Source: Streptacidiphilus sp041262165
GTDB lineage: Bacteria; Actinomycetota; Actinomycetes; Streptomycetales; Streptomycetaceae
Assembly: GCF_041262165.1 (NCBI RefSeq)
Contig: NZ_JBGCBY010000010.1
Location: 1 to 64,000, forward strand
Length of the DNA stretch: 64,000 bases
Direction of reading: 5' to 3'
In this document: piece by piece, positions 15,617 to 24,530 of the stretch
How the letters are laid out: every line of letters begins with the position of its first letter
How positions within the stretch are numbered: the stretch's first letter is position 1
Notes under the pieces: generated by a model
Databases searched by the model: none
The model's input: only the letters and a program-made list of their open reading frames with translations
What the model was told of the DNA's origin: nothing
Made by a program: the position numbers and the translations under genes

Positions 15617-17128
15617 TCAACCTCCGGACAGGACTCGGACCAGCTCCTCCGCGGTGCGGCAGCGGTCCAGCAGGGCCTTGACGTGGTTCCTGGTCCCCCG
15701 CAGCGGCTCCAGCGTCGGCACCCGCTGCAGCGAGTCGCGACCCGGCAGGTCGAAGATCACCGAGTCCCAGGACGCCGCGGCCACGTGCTCGGCGTACTGC
15801 TCCAGGCAGCGGCCCCGGAAGTAGGCGCGGGTGTCCTCAGGCGGCTTGTGGGCCGCCCGCAGCACCGATGCCTCGTCGACGATGCGCTCCATCCGCCCGC
15901 GGTCCACCAGGCGGTTGTAAAGGCCCTTCTCGGCCCGTACGTCGGCGTACTGGAGGTCCACCAGGTGCAGCCGGGGGTTGTCCCACTCCAGGCCGTCCCG
16001 GGTGCGGTAGCCCTCGAGGATCTCCCGTTTGGCGATCCAGTCCAGCTGCCGGGACAGGCTCATCGGATCGCGCTCCAGGCGTCCGAGCACGTCCTCCCAG
16101 CGGTCCAGGATGTCCTTGGTCTGCTCGTCGGCGTCCGCGCCGAACCGGTCCTCGACGTACTTGCGGGCCAGCTCGCAGTACTCCATCTGGAGTTGTACGG
16201 CCGTCAGTTTGCGGCCGCTGCGCAGCGACAGCAGGTAGCCGAGGTCCGGGTCGTGGGAGACCCGGTGCAGGGTCCGCACGGGCTGGTCCACGACCAGGTC
16301 GACGTTGATGAAGGCGTCCTCGATCATCGACAGCACCAGCGCCGTCGTCCCCAGCTTGAGGTACGTGGAGACCTCGGAGAGGTTGGCGTCGCCGATGATG
16401 ACGTGCAGTCGGCGGTACTTCTCCGCGTCGGCATGCGGTTCGTCGCGGGTGTTGATGATGGGCCGTTTGAGCGTGGTCTCCAGGCCGACCTCGACCTCGA
16501 AGTAGTCCGCGCGCTGGCTGATCTGGAAGCCCTGGGCCGATCCGTCCTGGTTGATGCCGACCCTGCCCGCACCGGTGACGACCTGTCGGGAGACGAAGAA
16601 CGGGGTGAGGTGCTTGACGATGTCCGCGAACGGGGTCGACCGCTTCATCAGGTAGTTCTCGTGGGTGCCGTAGGAGGCGCCCTTGTTGTCCGTGTTGTTC
16701 TTGTAGAGGTGGATCGGCTGGGCGCCGGGCAGTTGCAGGGCGCGGTTGGCCGCCTCCTCCATGATCCGCTCGCCGGCCTTGTCCCAGAGCACTGCGTCGC
16801 GCGGATTGGTGACCTCGGGCGAGCTGTACTCGGGGTGGGCGTGGTCCACGTAGAAGCGGGCGCCGTTGGTGAGGATGATGTTGGCGAGGCCGATGTCCTC
16901 GTCGGTCAGCTGGCTGGCGTCGGCGGTGTCCCTGGCCAGGTCGAAGCCCCGCGCGTCCCGGAGCGGGTTCTCCTCCTCGAAGTCCCAGCGGGCCCTCCGC
17001 GCCCGGTGCATCGCCGCCGCGTAGGCGTTGACCACCTGCGACGAGGTGAGCATGGCATTGGCGTTGGGATGCCCGGGGACGGAGATCCCGTACTCCGTCT
17101 CGATTCCCATTACGCGCCGTACAGTCAT
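15617..17128 (-). CDS. dop: Pup deamidase/depupylase Dop
   Basis: This 503-aa paralogue of PafA deamidates the C-terminal Gln of Pup and removes Pup from conjugates. It has MGIETEYG (residues 7-14), NGARFYVDHAHPEYSSPE with the conserved Asp95, YKNNTDNKGASYGTHENYLM and INTRDEPHADAEKYRRLH. The insertion at about residues 54-78 (NPLRDARG through TDED) is the Dop loop, absent from PafA. A strong AGGAGG lies 5 bp before the ATG. About 65-90 bp upstream is a RecA-NDp-like motif, suggesting DNA-damage control through PafBC. It lies between arc and pup on the same strand. Confidence 0.97.
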   Translation of the reverse strand: MTVRRVMGIETEYGISVPGHPNANAMLTSSQVVNAYAAAMHRARRARWDFEEENPLRDARGFDLARDTADASQLTDEDIGLANIILTNGARFYVDHAHPEYSSPEVTNPRDAVLWDKAGERIMEEAANRALQLPGAQPIHLYKNNTDNKGASYGTHENYLMKRSTPFADIVKHLTPFFVSRQVVTGAGRVGINQDGSAQGFQISQRADYFEVEVGLETTLKRPIINTRDEPHADAEKYRRLHVIIGDANLSEVSTYLKLGTTALVLSMIEDAFINVDLVVDQPVRTLHRVSHDPDLGYLLSLRSGRKLTAVQLQMEYCELARKYVEDRFGADADEQTKDILDRWEDVLGRLERDPMSLSRQLDWIAKREILEGYRTRDGLEWDNPRLHLVDLQYADVRAEKGLYNRLVDRGRMERIVDEASVLRAAHKPPEDTRAYFRGRCLEQYAEHVAAASWDSVIFDLPGRDSLQRVPTLEPLRGTRNHVKALLDRCRTAEELVRVLSGG

Positions 17129-17192
17129 GCGGCCCTCCTAAGCGCTGCCGCTGACGACTTGCCGTCTGCGGTCGGCCCGGTTCGGTAACCCG

Positions 17193-17215
17193 AGCCTAGA
17201 ACTGCCCACTGTCAA
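17193..17215 (-). promoter_or_regulatory. RecA-NDp-like (PafBC-type) promoter motif before dop
   Basis: On the minus strand TTGACAGTG (17207-17215) is followed after exactly 8 bp by TAGGCT (17193-17198). The published RecA-NDp consensus is TTGTCRGTG-N8-TANNNT; this site differs at one position (A for T). It lies about 65 bp before the dop start. In mycobacteria this motif is the PafBC-dependent promoter of DNA-damage genes, and pafB and pafC lie in this window. Function here is inferred from the match. Confidence 0.65.
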
Positions 17216-17308
17216 CCGGGAGATCGCCGACCCGGCTTTGTTCGTCGGTAGCTGTCCGGTCCTGGCTGCCGGCACCTGCCTGGTGCCGGTCCGGTGCTGA
17301 GACGCGAA

Positions 17309-17342
17309 CCGTCCGGCTGCGGGCACACCCGCAGCCGGACGG
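17309..17342 (-). terminator. Strong hairpin terminator after arc
   Basis: CCGTCCGGCTGCGGG (17309-17323) pairs perfectly over 15 bp with CCCGCAGCCGGACGG (17328-17342) around a CACA loop, 12 bp beyond the arc stop. It separates arc from dop, leaving 17129-17308 for the dop promoter. Confidence 0.85.
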
Positions 17343-17354
17343 TGGCGGTCCTTC

Positions 17355-19121
17355 TTACAGGTACTGCCCCGTGTTGGCGACAGTGTCGATGGAGCGGCCC
17401 GAGTCGGTGCCCTGCTTGCCGGTGACGAGCGTGCGGATGAAGACGATCCGTTCGCCCTTCTTGCCGGAGATGCGGGCCCAGTCGTCCGGGTTGGTGGTGT
17501 TGGGCAGGTCCTCGTTCTCCTTGAACTCGTCCACGCACGCGGCGAGCAGGTGGGAGACGCGCAGACCGCGCTGGCCGTGGTCGAGGAAGTCCTTGATCGC
17601 CATCTTCTTGGACCGGTCCACGATGTTCTGGATCATCGCGCCGGAGTTGAAGTCCTTGAAGTACAGGACCTCCTTGTCACCGTTGGCGTAGGTGACCTCC
17701 AGGAAGCGGTTCTCCTCGGTCTCGGTGTACATCCGCTCCACCACGGCCTGGATCATGGCCTCGACGGTGGCGTCCACCGAGGATCCGTGCTCCTTGACGT
17801 CGTCGGGGTGCAGCGGCAGCGAGTTCTTCAGGTACTTCGAGAAGATGTCCTTGGCCGCCTCGGCGTCCGGACGCTCGATCTTGATCTTCACGTCCAGTCG
17901 CCCCGGCCGCAGGATCGCCGGGTCGATCATGTCCTCGCGGTTGGACGCCCCGATGACGATGACGTTCTCCAGGCCCTCCACCCCGTCGATCTCGGCGAGC
18001 AGCTGCGGGACGATGGTGTTCTCCACGTCCGAGCTGACGCCCGACCCACGGGTCCGGAACAGCGACTCCATCTCGTCGAAGAAGACGATGACCGGGGTGC
18101 CCTCGCTGGCCTTCTCACGAGCCCGCTGGAAGACCAGGCGGATCTGCCGCTCGGTCTCGCCGACGTACTTGTTGAGCAGCTCGGGGCCCTTGATGTTGAG
18201 GAAGTAGCTCTTCCCCTGGGGCTGTCCGGTGACCTCGGCCACCTTCTTGGCCAGGGAGTTGGCCACCGCCTTGGCGATCAGCGTCTTGCCGCAGCCGGGC
18301 GGGCCGTAGAGCAGGACGCCCTTGGGCGGGCGCAGCTCGTACTCCTTGAAGAGCTCGGCGTGCAGGTAGGGCAGCTCGACTGCGTCCCGGATCATCTCGA
18401 TCTGAGTGCCGAGGCCGCCGATCCGGTCGTAGTCGATGTCCGGGACCTCTTCGAGGACCAGCTCCTCGACCTCGCTCTTGGGCACGACCTCGTAGACGTA
18501 GCCGGAGCGCGGTTCCAGCAGCAGGGCGTCGCCGGAGCGCAGCATGACGTCGCGCAGCGGTTCGGCGAGCCGGACCACCCGCTCCTCGTCGGTGTGCCCG
18601 GTGACCAGGGCACGCTCGCCGTCCTCGAGGACTTCCTTGAGGGTGACGATGTCGCCGATGCTCTCGAACTCCATCGCGTCGACGATGTTGAGCGCCTCGT
18701 TGAGCATGACTTCCTGGCCGCGCGTGAGCTCGTCCAGGGGCAGGCTGGGGCTGACGTTCACCCGCAGCTTGCGGCCGCCGGTGAAGATGTCGGCGGTGCC
18801 GTCCTCGTTGGCGGCGAGGAAGGTGCCGAAGCCGGCCGGCGGCTGTGCGAGCCGGTCCACCTCCTCCTTGAGGGCCACGATCTGGTCGCGGGCCTCCCTC
18901 AGGGTGGAGGCGAGCCGCTCGTTCTGAGCGGTGACTCCGGCCAGGTTGGTCTGCAGTTCGACGACGCGCTCTTCGAGGATCCTCGTGTGGCGCGGCGAGT
19001 CTGCGATCTTGCGGCGCAGGACAGCGATCTCCTGCTCAAGAAAGGAAACCTGACTGAGGGCTTCCTCAGAACCCCGTGCGGGCCTGCCGCCGCGGGTGTA
19101 GTCATCGTCGTGGGCTGCCAC
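17355..19121 (-). CDS. arc: Proteasome-activating AAA+ ATPase ARC/Mpa
   Basis: This 588-aa hexameric unfoldase feeds pupylated proteins into the 20S core. An N-terminal coiled coil (about residues 24-92) binds Pup, two OB folds follow (about 97-225), then the AAA+ domain with Walker A GPPGCGKT (273-280), Walker B VFFDEME (DE 349-350) and ASNREDMIDPAILRPGR. The C-terminus is GQYL, the penultimate Tyr needed to open the alpha-ring gate. The start is GTG 19121, where GGAGGAGGTGAGG lies upstream and the protein begins AAHDDDYT as in streptomycete ARC; the longer ORF adds 39 unrelated residues. A 15-bp-stem terminator follows. Confidence 0.97.
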   Translation of the reverse strand: MAAHDDDYTRGGRPARGSEEALSQVSFLEQEIAVLRRKIADSPRHTRILEERVVELQTNLAGVTAQNERLASTLREARDQIVALKEEVDRLAQPPAGFGTFLAANEDGTADIFTGGRKLRVNVSPSLPLDELTRGQEVMLNEALNIVDAMEFESIGDIVTLKEVLEDGERALVTGHTDEERVVRLAEPLRDVMLRSGDALLLEPRSGYVYEVVPKSEVEELVLEEVPDIDYDRIGGLGTQIEMIRDAVELPYLHAELFKEYELRPPKGVLLYGPPGCGKTLIAKAVANSLAKKVAEVTGQPQGKSYFLNIKGPELLNKYVGETERQIRLVFQRAREKASEGTPVIVFFDEMESLFRTRGSGVSSDVENTIVPQLLAEIDGVEGLENVIVIGASNREDMIDPAILRPGRLDVKIKIERPDAEAAKDIFSKYLKNSLPLHPDDVKEHGSSVDATVEAMIQAVVERMYTETEENRFLEVTYANGDKEVLYFKDFNSGAMIQNIVDRSKKMAIKDFLDHGQRGLRVSHLLAACVDEFKENEDLPNTTNPDDWARISGKKGERIVFIRTLVTGKQGTDSGRSIDTVANTGQYL

Positions 19122-19407
19122 GGTCCTCACCTCCTCCGGGGGAGCTGAACGCTTCCAGACCCTACCTGGGCCCGGGAGTGTTGAAACCCCTAGATCAGAA
19201 AGTCGAAAGGGGTGTGTCCGATCTTCACCCTTGCGCACGTCCCCTTGTCACTGGGATACCCACTCGAAGACTCCGGGAAGCGACCAGTTGTACAGTCGAT
19301 CGAGTCAATAGCGATCGTGTTGGCCGGGCGGGGTTCGATCCCTGTACCGATGGCGGGAATAACGGGCTGCCCGAGCGGCGGCCCGGCGACCAGGAACGGC
19401 GGGCGGA

Positions 19408-19695
19408 ATGGCCACGCAGGACGAGCCTCTTGAGGTGTGGATCGACCAGGATCTGTGCACCGGCGACGGGATCTGCGTGCAGTACGCGCCTGAGGTCTTC
19501 GAGCTCGACATCGACGGTCTCGCCTACGTCAAGGGCGAGGACCAGGAGCTGCGGGCGGAGCCGGGCGCCTCCGTGCCCGTTCCTTTGACGGTCTTTCAGG
19601 ACGTGGTGGATTCGGCCAGGGAGTGCCCGGGCGACTGCATCCACGTCCGCCGCACCAGGGACCTGGTCGAGGTCTACGGACCTGACGCCGAGTGA
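19408..19695 (+). CDS. Small [3Fe-4S]/[4Fe-4S] ferredoxin
   Basis: This 95-aa ferredoxin has an acidic surface and the cluster motif DLCTGDGIC (C17-x5-C23) with ECPGDC near residue 73 (Cys-Pro plus a further Cys three residues later). The C-x5-C...C-P pattern is that of single-cluster ferredoxins that pass electrons to P450s and other oxygenases; the missing fourth ligand in the first group favours a 3Fe-4S cluster. It is divergent from arc with 286 bp between them. No P450 or reductase gene is adjacent, so the partner is unknown. Confidence 0.92.
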   Translation: MATQDEPLEVWIDQDLCTGDGICVQYAPEVFELDIDGLAYVKGEDQELRAEPGASVPVPLTVFQDVVDSARECPGDCIHVRRTRDLVEVYGPDAE

Positions 19696-19701
19696 CGATC
19701 A

Positions 19702-19717
19702 TGTGAGTAAGATCACA
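19702..19717. promoter_or_regulatory. CRP-consensus palindrome between convergent genes
   Basis: TGTGA-GTAAGA-TCACA (extended ATGTGA...TCACAT, 19701-19718) matches the Crp/GlxR consensus TGTGA-N6-TCACA exactly. It sits in the 29-bp gap between the stop codons of the ferredoxin and the convergent anchored-protein gene, where a promoter operator is not expected. It may act as a small shared terminator hairpin. Confidence 0.5.
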
Positions 19718-19724
19718 TCCGAGA

Positions 19725-20342
19725 TCACGCCTGCGAGAGCGGCACCGAGATCGTGCGGACGTAGCCGCTGCCGTGGGGCGTCCAGGTGTAGGTCTCGTGC
19801 AGGTCGGCGCAGCAACGGGGCACGTCGGGCGAGGAGTAGCCGTCCACACGGGCGCTGATGGAACCGTCCGAGCGGACGGCGACGCTGCGCACGGTCAGCG
19901 CCTCGGCGTCCCTGATCAGGACGAGGGCGACGCGCGGGCGGCCGTCCTGGCCCTTCTCGATGACGAACAGTCCGTCAGGCGGGGTCCCGTTCGGCGAATC
20001 GCAGTGCGCGGCGGCGATGGTGGCGACGGTGCCGTTGCCGGTGAGGTCGGCGCTGAAGCTCTGGGAGATCTTGACCGGAAGCCCGGCGCAGTCCAGCGGC
20101 AGGTGCGCCAGCGCAGGGTCGGGCGCGGCCGCGGCAGGGACCGCGTGCGGCCCGTTGGCGGTGGTCACGGTGGCCCCGGCGGGGGTGACGGCCAGGACGG
20201 TACCGACGACCGCGGCCAGGACGGCGGCGGTGCCGATCCAGTGGTACGGGCGGGTGCGAGTGTGCGCCGGGAGGGCCGGTACCGGTCCGTCCGGGCTCTC
20301 GTCGGGCCTGGCCGCCAGCTGCGCCACGTGCGCACTCTCCAT
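19725..20342 (-). CDS. Membrane-anchored secreted protein, unknown function
   Basis: This 205-aa protein starts with a ~35-residue cytoplasmic part, then one membrane helix (about residues 37-57), then a ~145-residue extracytoplasmic domain. Four Cys lie in the outer domain: CAGLP, AHCDSP and RCCADL. The segment ADLTGNGTVATI resembles FG-GAP/VCBS-like calcium loops but there is only one copy, so no domain is called. MESAHVAQ is chosen as the start; an upstream in-frame start adds 19 Arg/Pro/Cys-rich residues. It is convergent with the ferredoxin gene and not clearly in an operon. Confidence 0.7.
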   Translation of the reverse strand: MESAHVAQLAARPDESPDGPVPALPAHTRTRPYHWIGTAAVLAAVVGTVLAVTPAGATVTTANGPHAVPAAAAPDPALAHLPLDCAGLPVKISQSFSADLTGNGTVATIAAAHCDSPNGTPPDGLFVIEKGQDGRPRVALVLIRDAEALTVRSVAVRSDGSISARVDGYSSPDVPRCCADLHETYTWTPHGSGYVRTISVPLSQA

Positions 20343-20523
20343 TCCGCGACGGGACGACACGGGCCCTGTCCTGCGGCCCGGAGGGCAGCATCGTCGCACA
20401 GTCCCGATCCGCGGTCGGCACCGGGGCGGAGCCTCGGCCTGTGCCGCGGGGCCTCCGCCGGAGCCTGGGAACGCCGCAGCCCCGCGCCGGGGGGCGGGCG
20501 GGGCTGCGGGAGGTACCGGCGGA

Positions 20524-21471
20524 TCAGTCCTGATCGACGTCCAGGTCCGCGGCGGACTCCTCGGCCATCTTCAGGAAGCGCCCGGGCTGCGGGGCCACCG
20601 GGGCCTCGACCTCACCGTAGGCGCCCTTGGCCGGGCGGCGGCGGCGCAGCGGCGGCTCGACGCCGTCGGCCAGCCTGCGGGAGGTCAGCAGGAAGCCGGT
20701 GTGCCCGATCATGCGGTGGTCGGGGCGGACGGCCAGGCCCTCGACGTGCCAGTTGCGGACCATCGACTCCCAGGCCTGCGGCTCGGTGAAGCAGCCGTGC
20801 TCGCGAAGGGCCTCGACGGTACGCGACAGCTGGGTGGTGGTGGCCACGTAGCAGCAGATGACGCCGCCCGGGACCAGGGCCTTGGCGGCCACGTCCAGGC
20901 ACTCCCAGGGGGCGAGCATGTCCAGGACCATCCGGTCGACCTCGGTCTCCACCAGGTTGTCCTGGAGGTCTCCGAGAGTGAGCTTCCACGCCGGGTGCGG
21001 GCCGCCGAAGTAGCGCTCGACGTTGCCCCGGGCGATCTCGGCGAAGTCCTCGCGGCGCTCGTAGGAGGACAGCGAGCCGCTGTCGCCGACGGCGCGGAGC
21101 AGGGAGCAGCTGAGCGCTCCGGAGCCGACGCCGGCCTCGACGACGCGGGCGCCCGGGAAGATGTCCGCCATGGTGACGATCTGCCCCGCGTCCTTGGGGT
21201 AGACCACCGCGGCGCCGCGCGGCATGGAGAGGACGTAGTCGGAGAGCAGGGGGCGCAGCGCGAGGTACGGGGTGTTCCCTGTGGTGCGTACCACGGAGCC
21301 CTCGGGGGCTCCGATCAGCTCGTCGTGCGGGAAGGCGCCCTTGTGGGTGTGGAACGCCTTGCCGGGCTGGAGCGTGATGGTGTGGTGGCGTCCCTTGGGG
21401 TCGGTGAGCTGGACCTGGTCCCCGACCTGGAAGGGCCCGCGGCGGCGGGCGGCGCCGGTCGGTTCTGACAT
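20524..21471 (-). CDS. trmI: tRNA (adenine-58-N1)-methyltransferase TrmI
   Basis: This 315-aa SAM-dependent methyltransferase modifies A58 in the T-loop of tRNA. The N-terminal beta domain (DQVQLTDPKGRHHTITLQPG) is followed by the Rossmann fold with GARVVEAGVGSGALSCSLL (SAM-binding motif I, about residues 108-126) and a VDRMVLDMLAPWE motif near 175. The gene next to arc in mycobacteria (Rv2118c) is the orthologue. No ribosome site precedes the ATG. A TAGACT hexamer lies 7 nt before it (21479-21484), so the mRNA is probably leaderless. Confidence 0.93.
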   Translation of the reverse strand: MSEPTGAARRRGPFQVGDQVQLTDPKGRHHTITLQPGKAFHTHKGAFPHDELIGAPEGSVVRTTGNTPYLALRPLLSDYVLSMPRGAAVVYPKDAGQIVTMADIFPGARVVEAGVGSGALSCSLLRAVGDSGSLSSYERREDFAEIARGNVERYFGGPHPAWKLTLGDLQDNLVETEVDRMVLDMLAPWECLDVAAKALVPGGVICCYVATTTQLSRTVEALREHGCFTEPQAWESMVRNWHVEGLAVRPDHRMIGHTGFLLTSRRLADGVEPPLRRRRPAKGAYGEVEAPVAPQPGRFLKMAEESAADLDVDQD

Positions 21472-21517
21472 GCGGAACAGTCTAGAGGAGGCTGCGGGGG
21501 CCGCCGACCACGGCCGT

Positions 21518-22699
21518 TCAGGCGTTCGAGGCTGCGGGGACGGGCGAGTGACCGGCCATCGCCAGGGCGAACGCCTGTTCCACGTCCACCGCGGCCAGCA
21601 CGCCGAGCATCGTGCCGTCCGCCTCCACGACCAGGTACTCGGCCGCCGGCGTGGCCCGGAGGGTGTCCAGCAGCTCCTCGCCGGCCAGGTCGGCCGGGAT
21701 CCGCAAGCCGGGTTCGAGCTCCCTGGCGACGGCCCCGGCCGCCGTCCAGGGGCGGCGGTGCTCCGGGATCGCCCGGACCGCGTGTTCCCTGACCAGGGCC
21801 GCGGGCTCGCCGCCGCCGTCCAGGATCACCAGGCCGCGTGCGCCGGCGGCCTCCACCCGGCGCAGGGCCTCGGCGAGGGGCGTATCGGCTTCGACACCGA
21901 CGGCGGGCCTGGTCAGACTGCGGGCCCTGAGTTCGGGCAGGTGCTCGCGGAGCCGGGCGATCCGCAGGCTGCCGCCCGCCCCGTTCCAGATGATCGCGGC
22001 GAGTACCGCGCCCAGGGCGGCATCGATCAACGTGGTCGCCACGCTCTGGTCGACGCCCTGGTAGGCGGTCCAGGCAGGCATCCCGATCAGCACCGCCAGG
22101 GCCAGCAACCGGCCCGCCCAGGCGGCGGCGAGGGTGCCGGTCATGGCGTTTCCGGTAACCCTCCAGACGACCGCCCGCAGGATCCGGCCGCCGTCCAGCG
22201 GCAGTCCTGGCAGCAGGTTGAAGGCGGCCACCACGAAGTTGCTCAGCATCAGGGCGGCCAGCAGCACGCCCGGCACGGTGGCGGGCCGCACCAGGGACAG
22301 GCCCAGCAGGAACACCCCGCCGAGCAGCAGCGACAGCAGCGGCCCGGCGAAGGCGAGCCAGAACTCGCGGCCCGCGGTCTCCGCCTCCTTCTCGATCTCG
22401 GACACACCGCCGAAGAACTGCAGCTGGATCCGACGCACCGGCAGGCTCAGCCGCAGCGCGACCAGGGTGTGCGCGAGTTCGTGCACCAGCACGGACCCGT
22501 AGAAGGCCAGTGCGAAGAACAGCGCCACCAGGTAGCGGGTCTTGCCCAGGCCCGGCAGCAGGACGTCGATCTGGCCGCCGAAGAGCCAGGTGATCAGCGC
22601 GGCGATGAGGAACCAGGTGGGTGTCACGTAGACCGGCACGCCGAACGGCCGCCCCATCAGCAGGGCGCCCGTCGGGCGGTCCCCCTTGCTGTCACTCAC
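21518..22699 (-). CDS. M50 site-2-type membrane metalloprotease with CBS domains
   Basis: This 393-aa polytopic protease has the zinc motif HELAH at residues 73-77 in a membrane helix and the third ligand in NLLPGLPLDGGR (Asp169). There are about six membrane segments up to residue ~245, then a pair of CBS-like repeats (about 260-385, ending GVLAAVDVEQAF). Members cleave substrates within the membrane, and CBS domains often sense nucleotides. The GTG start has GGAGGG upstream. It lies 46 bp before trmI and is divergent from the RecB-like gene. The substrate is unknown. Confidence 0.92.
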   Translation of the reverse strand: MSDSKGDRPTGALLMGRPFGVPVYVTPTWFLIAALITWLFGGQIDVLLPGLGKTRYLVALFFALAFYGSVLVHELAHTLVALRLSLPVRRIQLQFFGGVSEIEKEAETAGREFWLAFAGPLLSLLLGGVFLLGLSLVRPATVPGVLLAALMLSNFVVAAFNLLPGLPLDGGRILRAVVWRVTGNAMTGTLAAAWAGRLLALAVLIGMPAWTAYQGVDQSVATTLIDAALGAVLAAIIWNGAGGSLRIARLREHLPELRARSLTRPAVGVEADTPLAEALRRVEAAGARGLVILDGGGEPAALVREHAVRAIPEHRRPWTAAGAVARELEPGLRIPADLAGEELLDTLRATPAAEYLVVEADGTMLGVLAAVDVEQAFALAMAGHSPVPAASNA

Positions 22700-22894
22700 T
22701 GCGGCACCCTCCTGGCGAACGCTTCTGCTGTGCCGTGAACACGCGTGCGCGTCGACGAGCCCTGTGGGGGGCGTGGGCCACGCTACGCGGTCGTGCCGAC
22801 AGGGGTGCGCGCGGCTTGCGCACCCATGGGACTACTACCCCCGGGAAGGGGTGGTTACCTGCACGCTGTCGGTGGCTGGCCATAGGGTCGGGCC

Positions 22895-23824
22895 ATGCAC
22901 CCGTCCGAGCCGGCCCTCACTACTGCCGCCGTCACCACCGCCGAACGCCCCACAGGGGTGCCGGTGGCGCTCTCGCCCTCGCGCGCGGGCGACTTCATGA
23001 CCTGCCCGCTGCTCTACCGGCTGCGCGTGATCGACAAGATCCCGGAGCCGCCCAGTCCCGCCGCGACCCGGGGCACGGTGGTGCACTCCGTGCTGGAGCG
23101 CCTGTTCGACGTCCCGGCCGGGCAGCGGACGCCGGAGGCGGCGCGGGCGCTGCTGCGGCCCGAGTGGCAGCGGCTGCTCGCGAAGCGGCCCGAACTGGCG
23201 GAGCTGTTCCCCGAGGCGGCGGACGCCGACTCCGGCCCCGACTCCGGCGGCGCCCGCTCGGAAGGCGCCGAGCTCGCCGCCTGGCTGGCCGATGCGGAGA
23301 AGCTGCTCGACGGCTACTTCCGGCTCGAGGATCCGAACCGCCTCGAACCGGCCGAGCGGGAGTTGTACGTCGAGACCGAGCTCGAGTCCGGGCTGCGCCT
23401 GCGCGGCTACGTCGACCGGGTCGATGTGGCGCCGACCGGCGAGATCCGGGTGGTGGACTACAAGACCGGGCGCGCGCCCTCGCGGGACTTCGAGGGCAAG
23501 GCCATGTTCCAGATGAAGTTCTACGCCCTGGTGCTGTGGCGGCTGCGCGGCGTGGTGCCGCGCCGGCTGCAGCTGGTGTACCTGGGCGGCGGTGGCACGG
23601 TGGTGACCTACGATCCGGATCTGGCGGACCTGCAGGCGGTGGAACGCAAGCTGCTGGCGCTGTGGGAGGCGATCCAGCGGGCGCTGGCGACGGGTGAGTG
23701 GCCGGCGAGTCGCAACCGGCTGTGTGACTGGTGTTCGTTCCAGGCGCTGTGCCCCGCCTTCGGCGGCACCCCACCCCCGTACCCTTTGCCTGTGACAACC
23801 GCCCCCGACCCGGGGGACCTATGA
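22895..23824 (+). CDS. RecB-family PD-(D/E)XK nuclease with Fe-S cysteines
   Basis: This 309-aa protein is a stand-alone Cas4/AddB-like nuclease. The catalytic core reads GYVDRVDV (Asp175) and VVDYKTG (Asp189, Lys191), with the N-terminal H/E helix (GTVVHSVLERLF). Four Cys, C37 and C277-x2-C280-x5-C286, fit a [4Fe-4S] staple of the AddB/Cas4 kind. The orthologue lies next to trmI in mycobacteria (Rv2119). No ribosome site is seen. TAGGGT (22883-22888) lies 6 nt before the ATG, consistent with a leaderless transcript. The gene stops one base before the next gene's possible GTG. Confidence 0.9.
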   Translation: MHPSEPALTTAAVTTAERPTGVPVALSPSRAGDFMTCPLLYRLRVIDKIPEPPSPAATRGTVVHSVLERLFDVPAGQRTPEAARALLRPEWQRLLAKRPELAELFPEAADADSGPDSGGARSEGAELAAWLADAEKLLDGYFRLEDPNRLEPAERELYVETELESGLRLRGYVDRVDVAPTGEIRVVDYKTGRAPSRDFEGKAMFQMKFYALVLWRLRGVVPRRLQLVYLGGGGTVVTYDPDLADLQAVERKLLALWEAIQRALATGEWPASRNRLCDWCSFQALCPAFGGTPPPYPLPVTTAPDPGDL

Positions 23825-23839
23825 GTGGAGCGAGTTGTG

Positions 23840-24508
23840 GCGATCCGAGTGCTGCTGGTCGATGACCAGCCGCTGCTTCGTACCGGTTTCCGGATGATCC
23901 TGGAGGCCGAGGCGGACATCGCGGTGGTCGGCGAGGCCGGTGACGGCCAGCAGGCGCTGGACCAGGTGCGGGCGCTGCAGCCCGACGTGGTGCTGATGGA
24001 CATTCGGATGCCCCGGATGGACGGGGTGGAGGCGACCCGCCGGATCGCCGGTCCCGGCCGCGACGGCCCGGCGAAGGTCCTGGTGCTCACGACCTTCGAC
24101 CTGGACGAGTACGTGGTGGAGGCGCTGCGGGCGGGTGCCAGCGGCTTCCTGCTGAAGGACGTCCCCGCGGAGGAGCTGGTCCAGGCCATCCGGGTGGTCG
24201 CGGACGGCGCGGCGATGCTGGCGCCGAGCGTCACCCGGCGACTGCTCGACATGTACGCGGGCCGCCTGCCCTCGGGCGAGGAGGCCCCGCCGCCGTCGCT
24301 GGCGACGCTGACCGATCGCGAGGTCGAGGTGCTGAAGCTCGTCGCCCGCGGCTTGTCCAACGCGGAGGTCGCCGGCGAGCTGTTCGTCAGCGAGACCACC
24401 GTGAAGACCCATGTCGGGCACGTGCTCACCAAACTGGGCCTGCGTGACCGCGTGCAGGCCGCAGTGTTCGCCTACGAGAGCGGCCTGGTCCGCCCCGGCG
24501 CGAGCTGA
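23840..24508 (+). CDS. Orphan NarL/LuxR-type response regulator
   Basis: This 222-aa regulator has a receiver domain (Asp9, Asp10, phospho-acceptor Asp55 in VVLMDIRMP, and LLKD Lys) and a C-terminal LuxR helix-turn-helix (LTDREVEVLKLVARGLSNAEVAGELFVSE). The start GTG 23840 has GGAG six bases upstream; a GTG at 23825 directly behind the nuclease stop is the alternative. No histidine kinase is adjacent, so its partner is elsewhere or it is an orphan. It is probably cotranscribed with the nuclease gene. A long hairpin terminator follows. Confidence 0.9.
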   Translation, partial: AIRVLLVDDQPLLRTGFRMILEAEADIAVVGEAGDGQQALDQVRALQPDVVLMDIRMPRMDGVEATRRIAGPGRDGPAKVLVLTTFDLDEYVVEALRAGASGFLLKDVPAEELVQAIRVVADGAAMLAPSVTRRLLDMYAGRLPSGEEAPPPSLATLTDREVEVLKLVARGLSNAEVAGELFVSETTVKTHVGHVLTKLGLRDRVQAAVFAYESGLVRPGAS

Positions 24509-24530
24509 GACCGGGCGCCGTCCAAACGGC

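Noticed and set aside
19326..19345. tRNA-like T-arm (GGTTCGATCC) near 19.33 kb
   Set aside because: The T-loop-like string has no matching acceptor, D- or anticodon arms at the right distances, and no CCA-type end; chance similarity.
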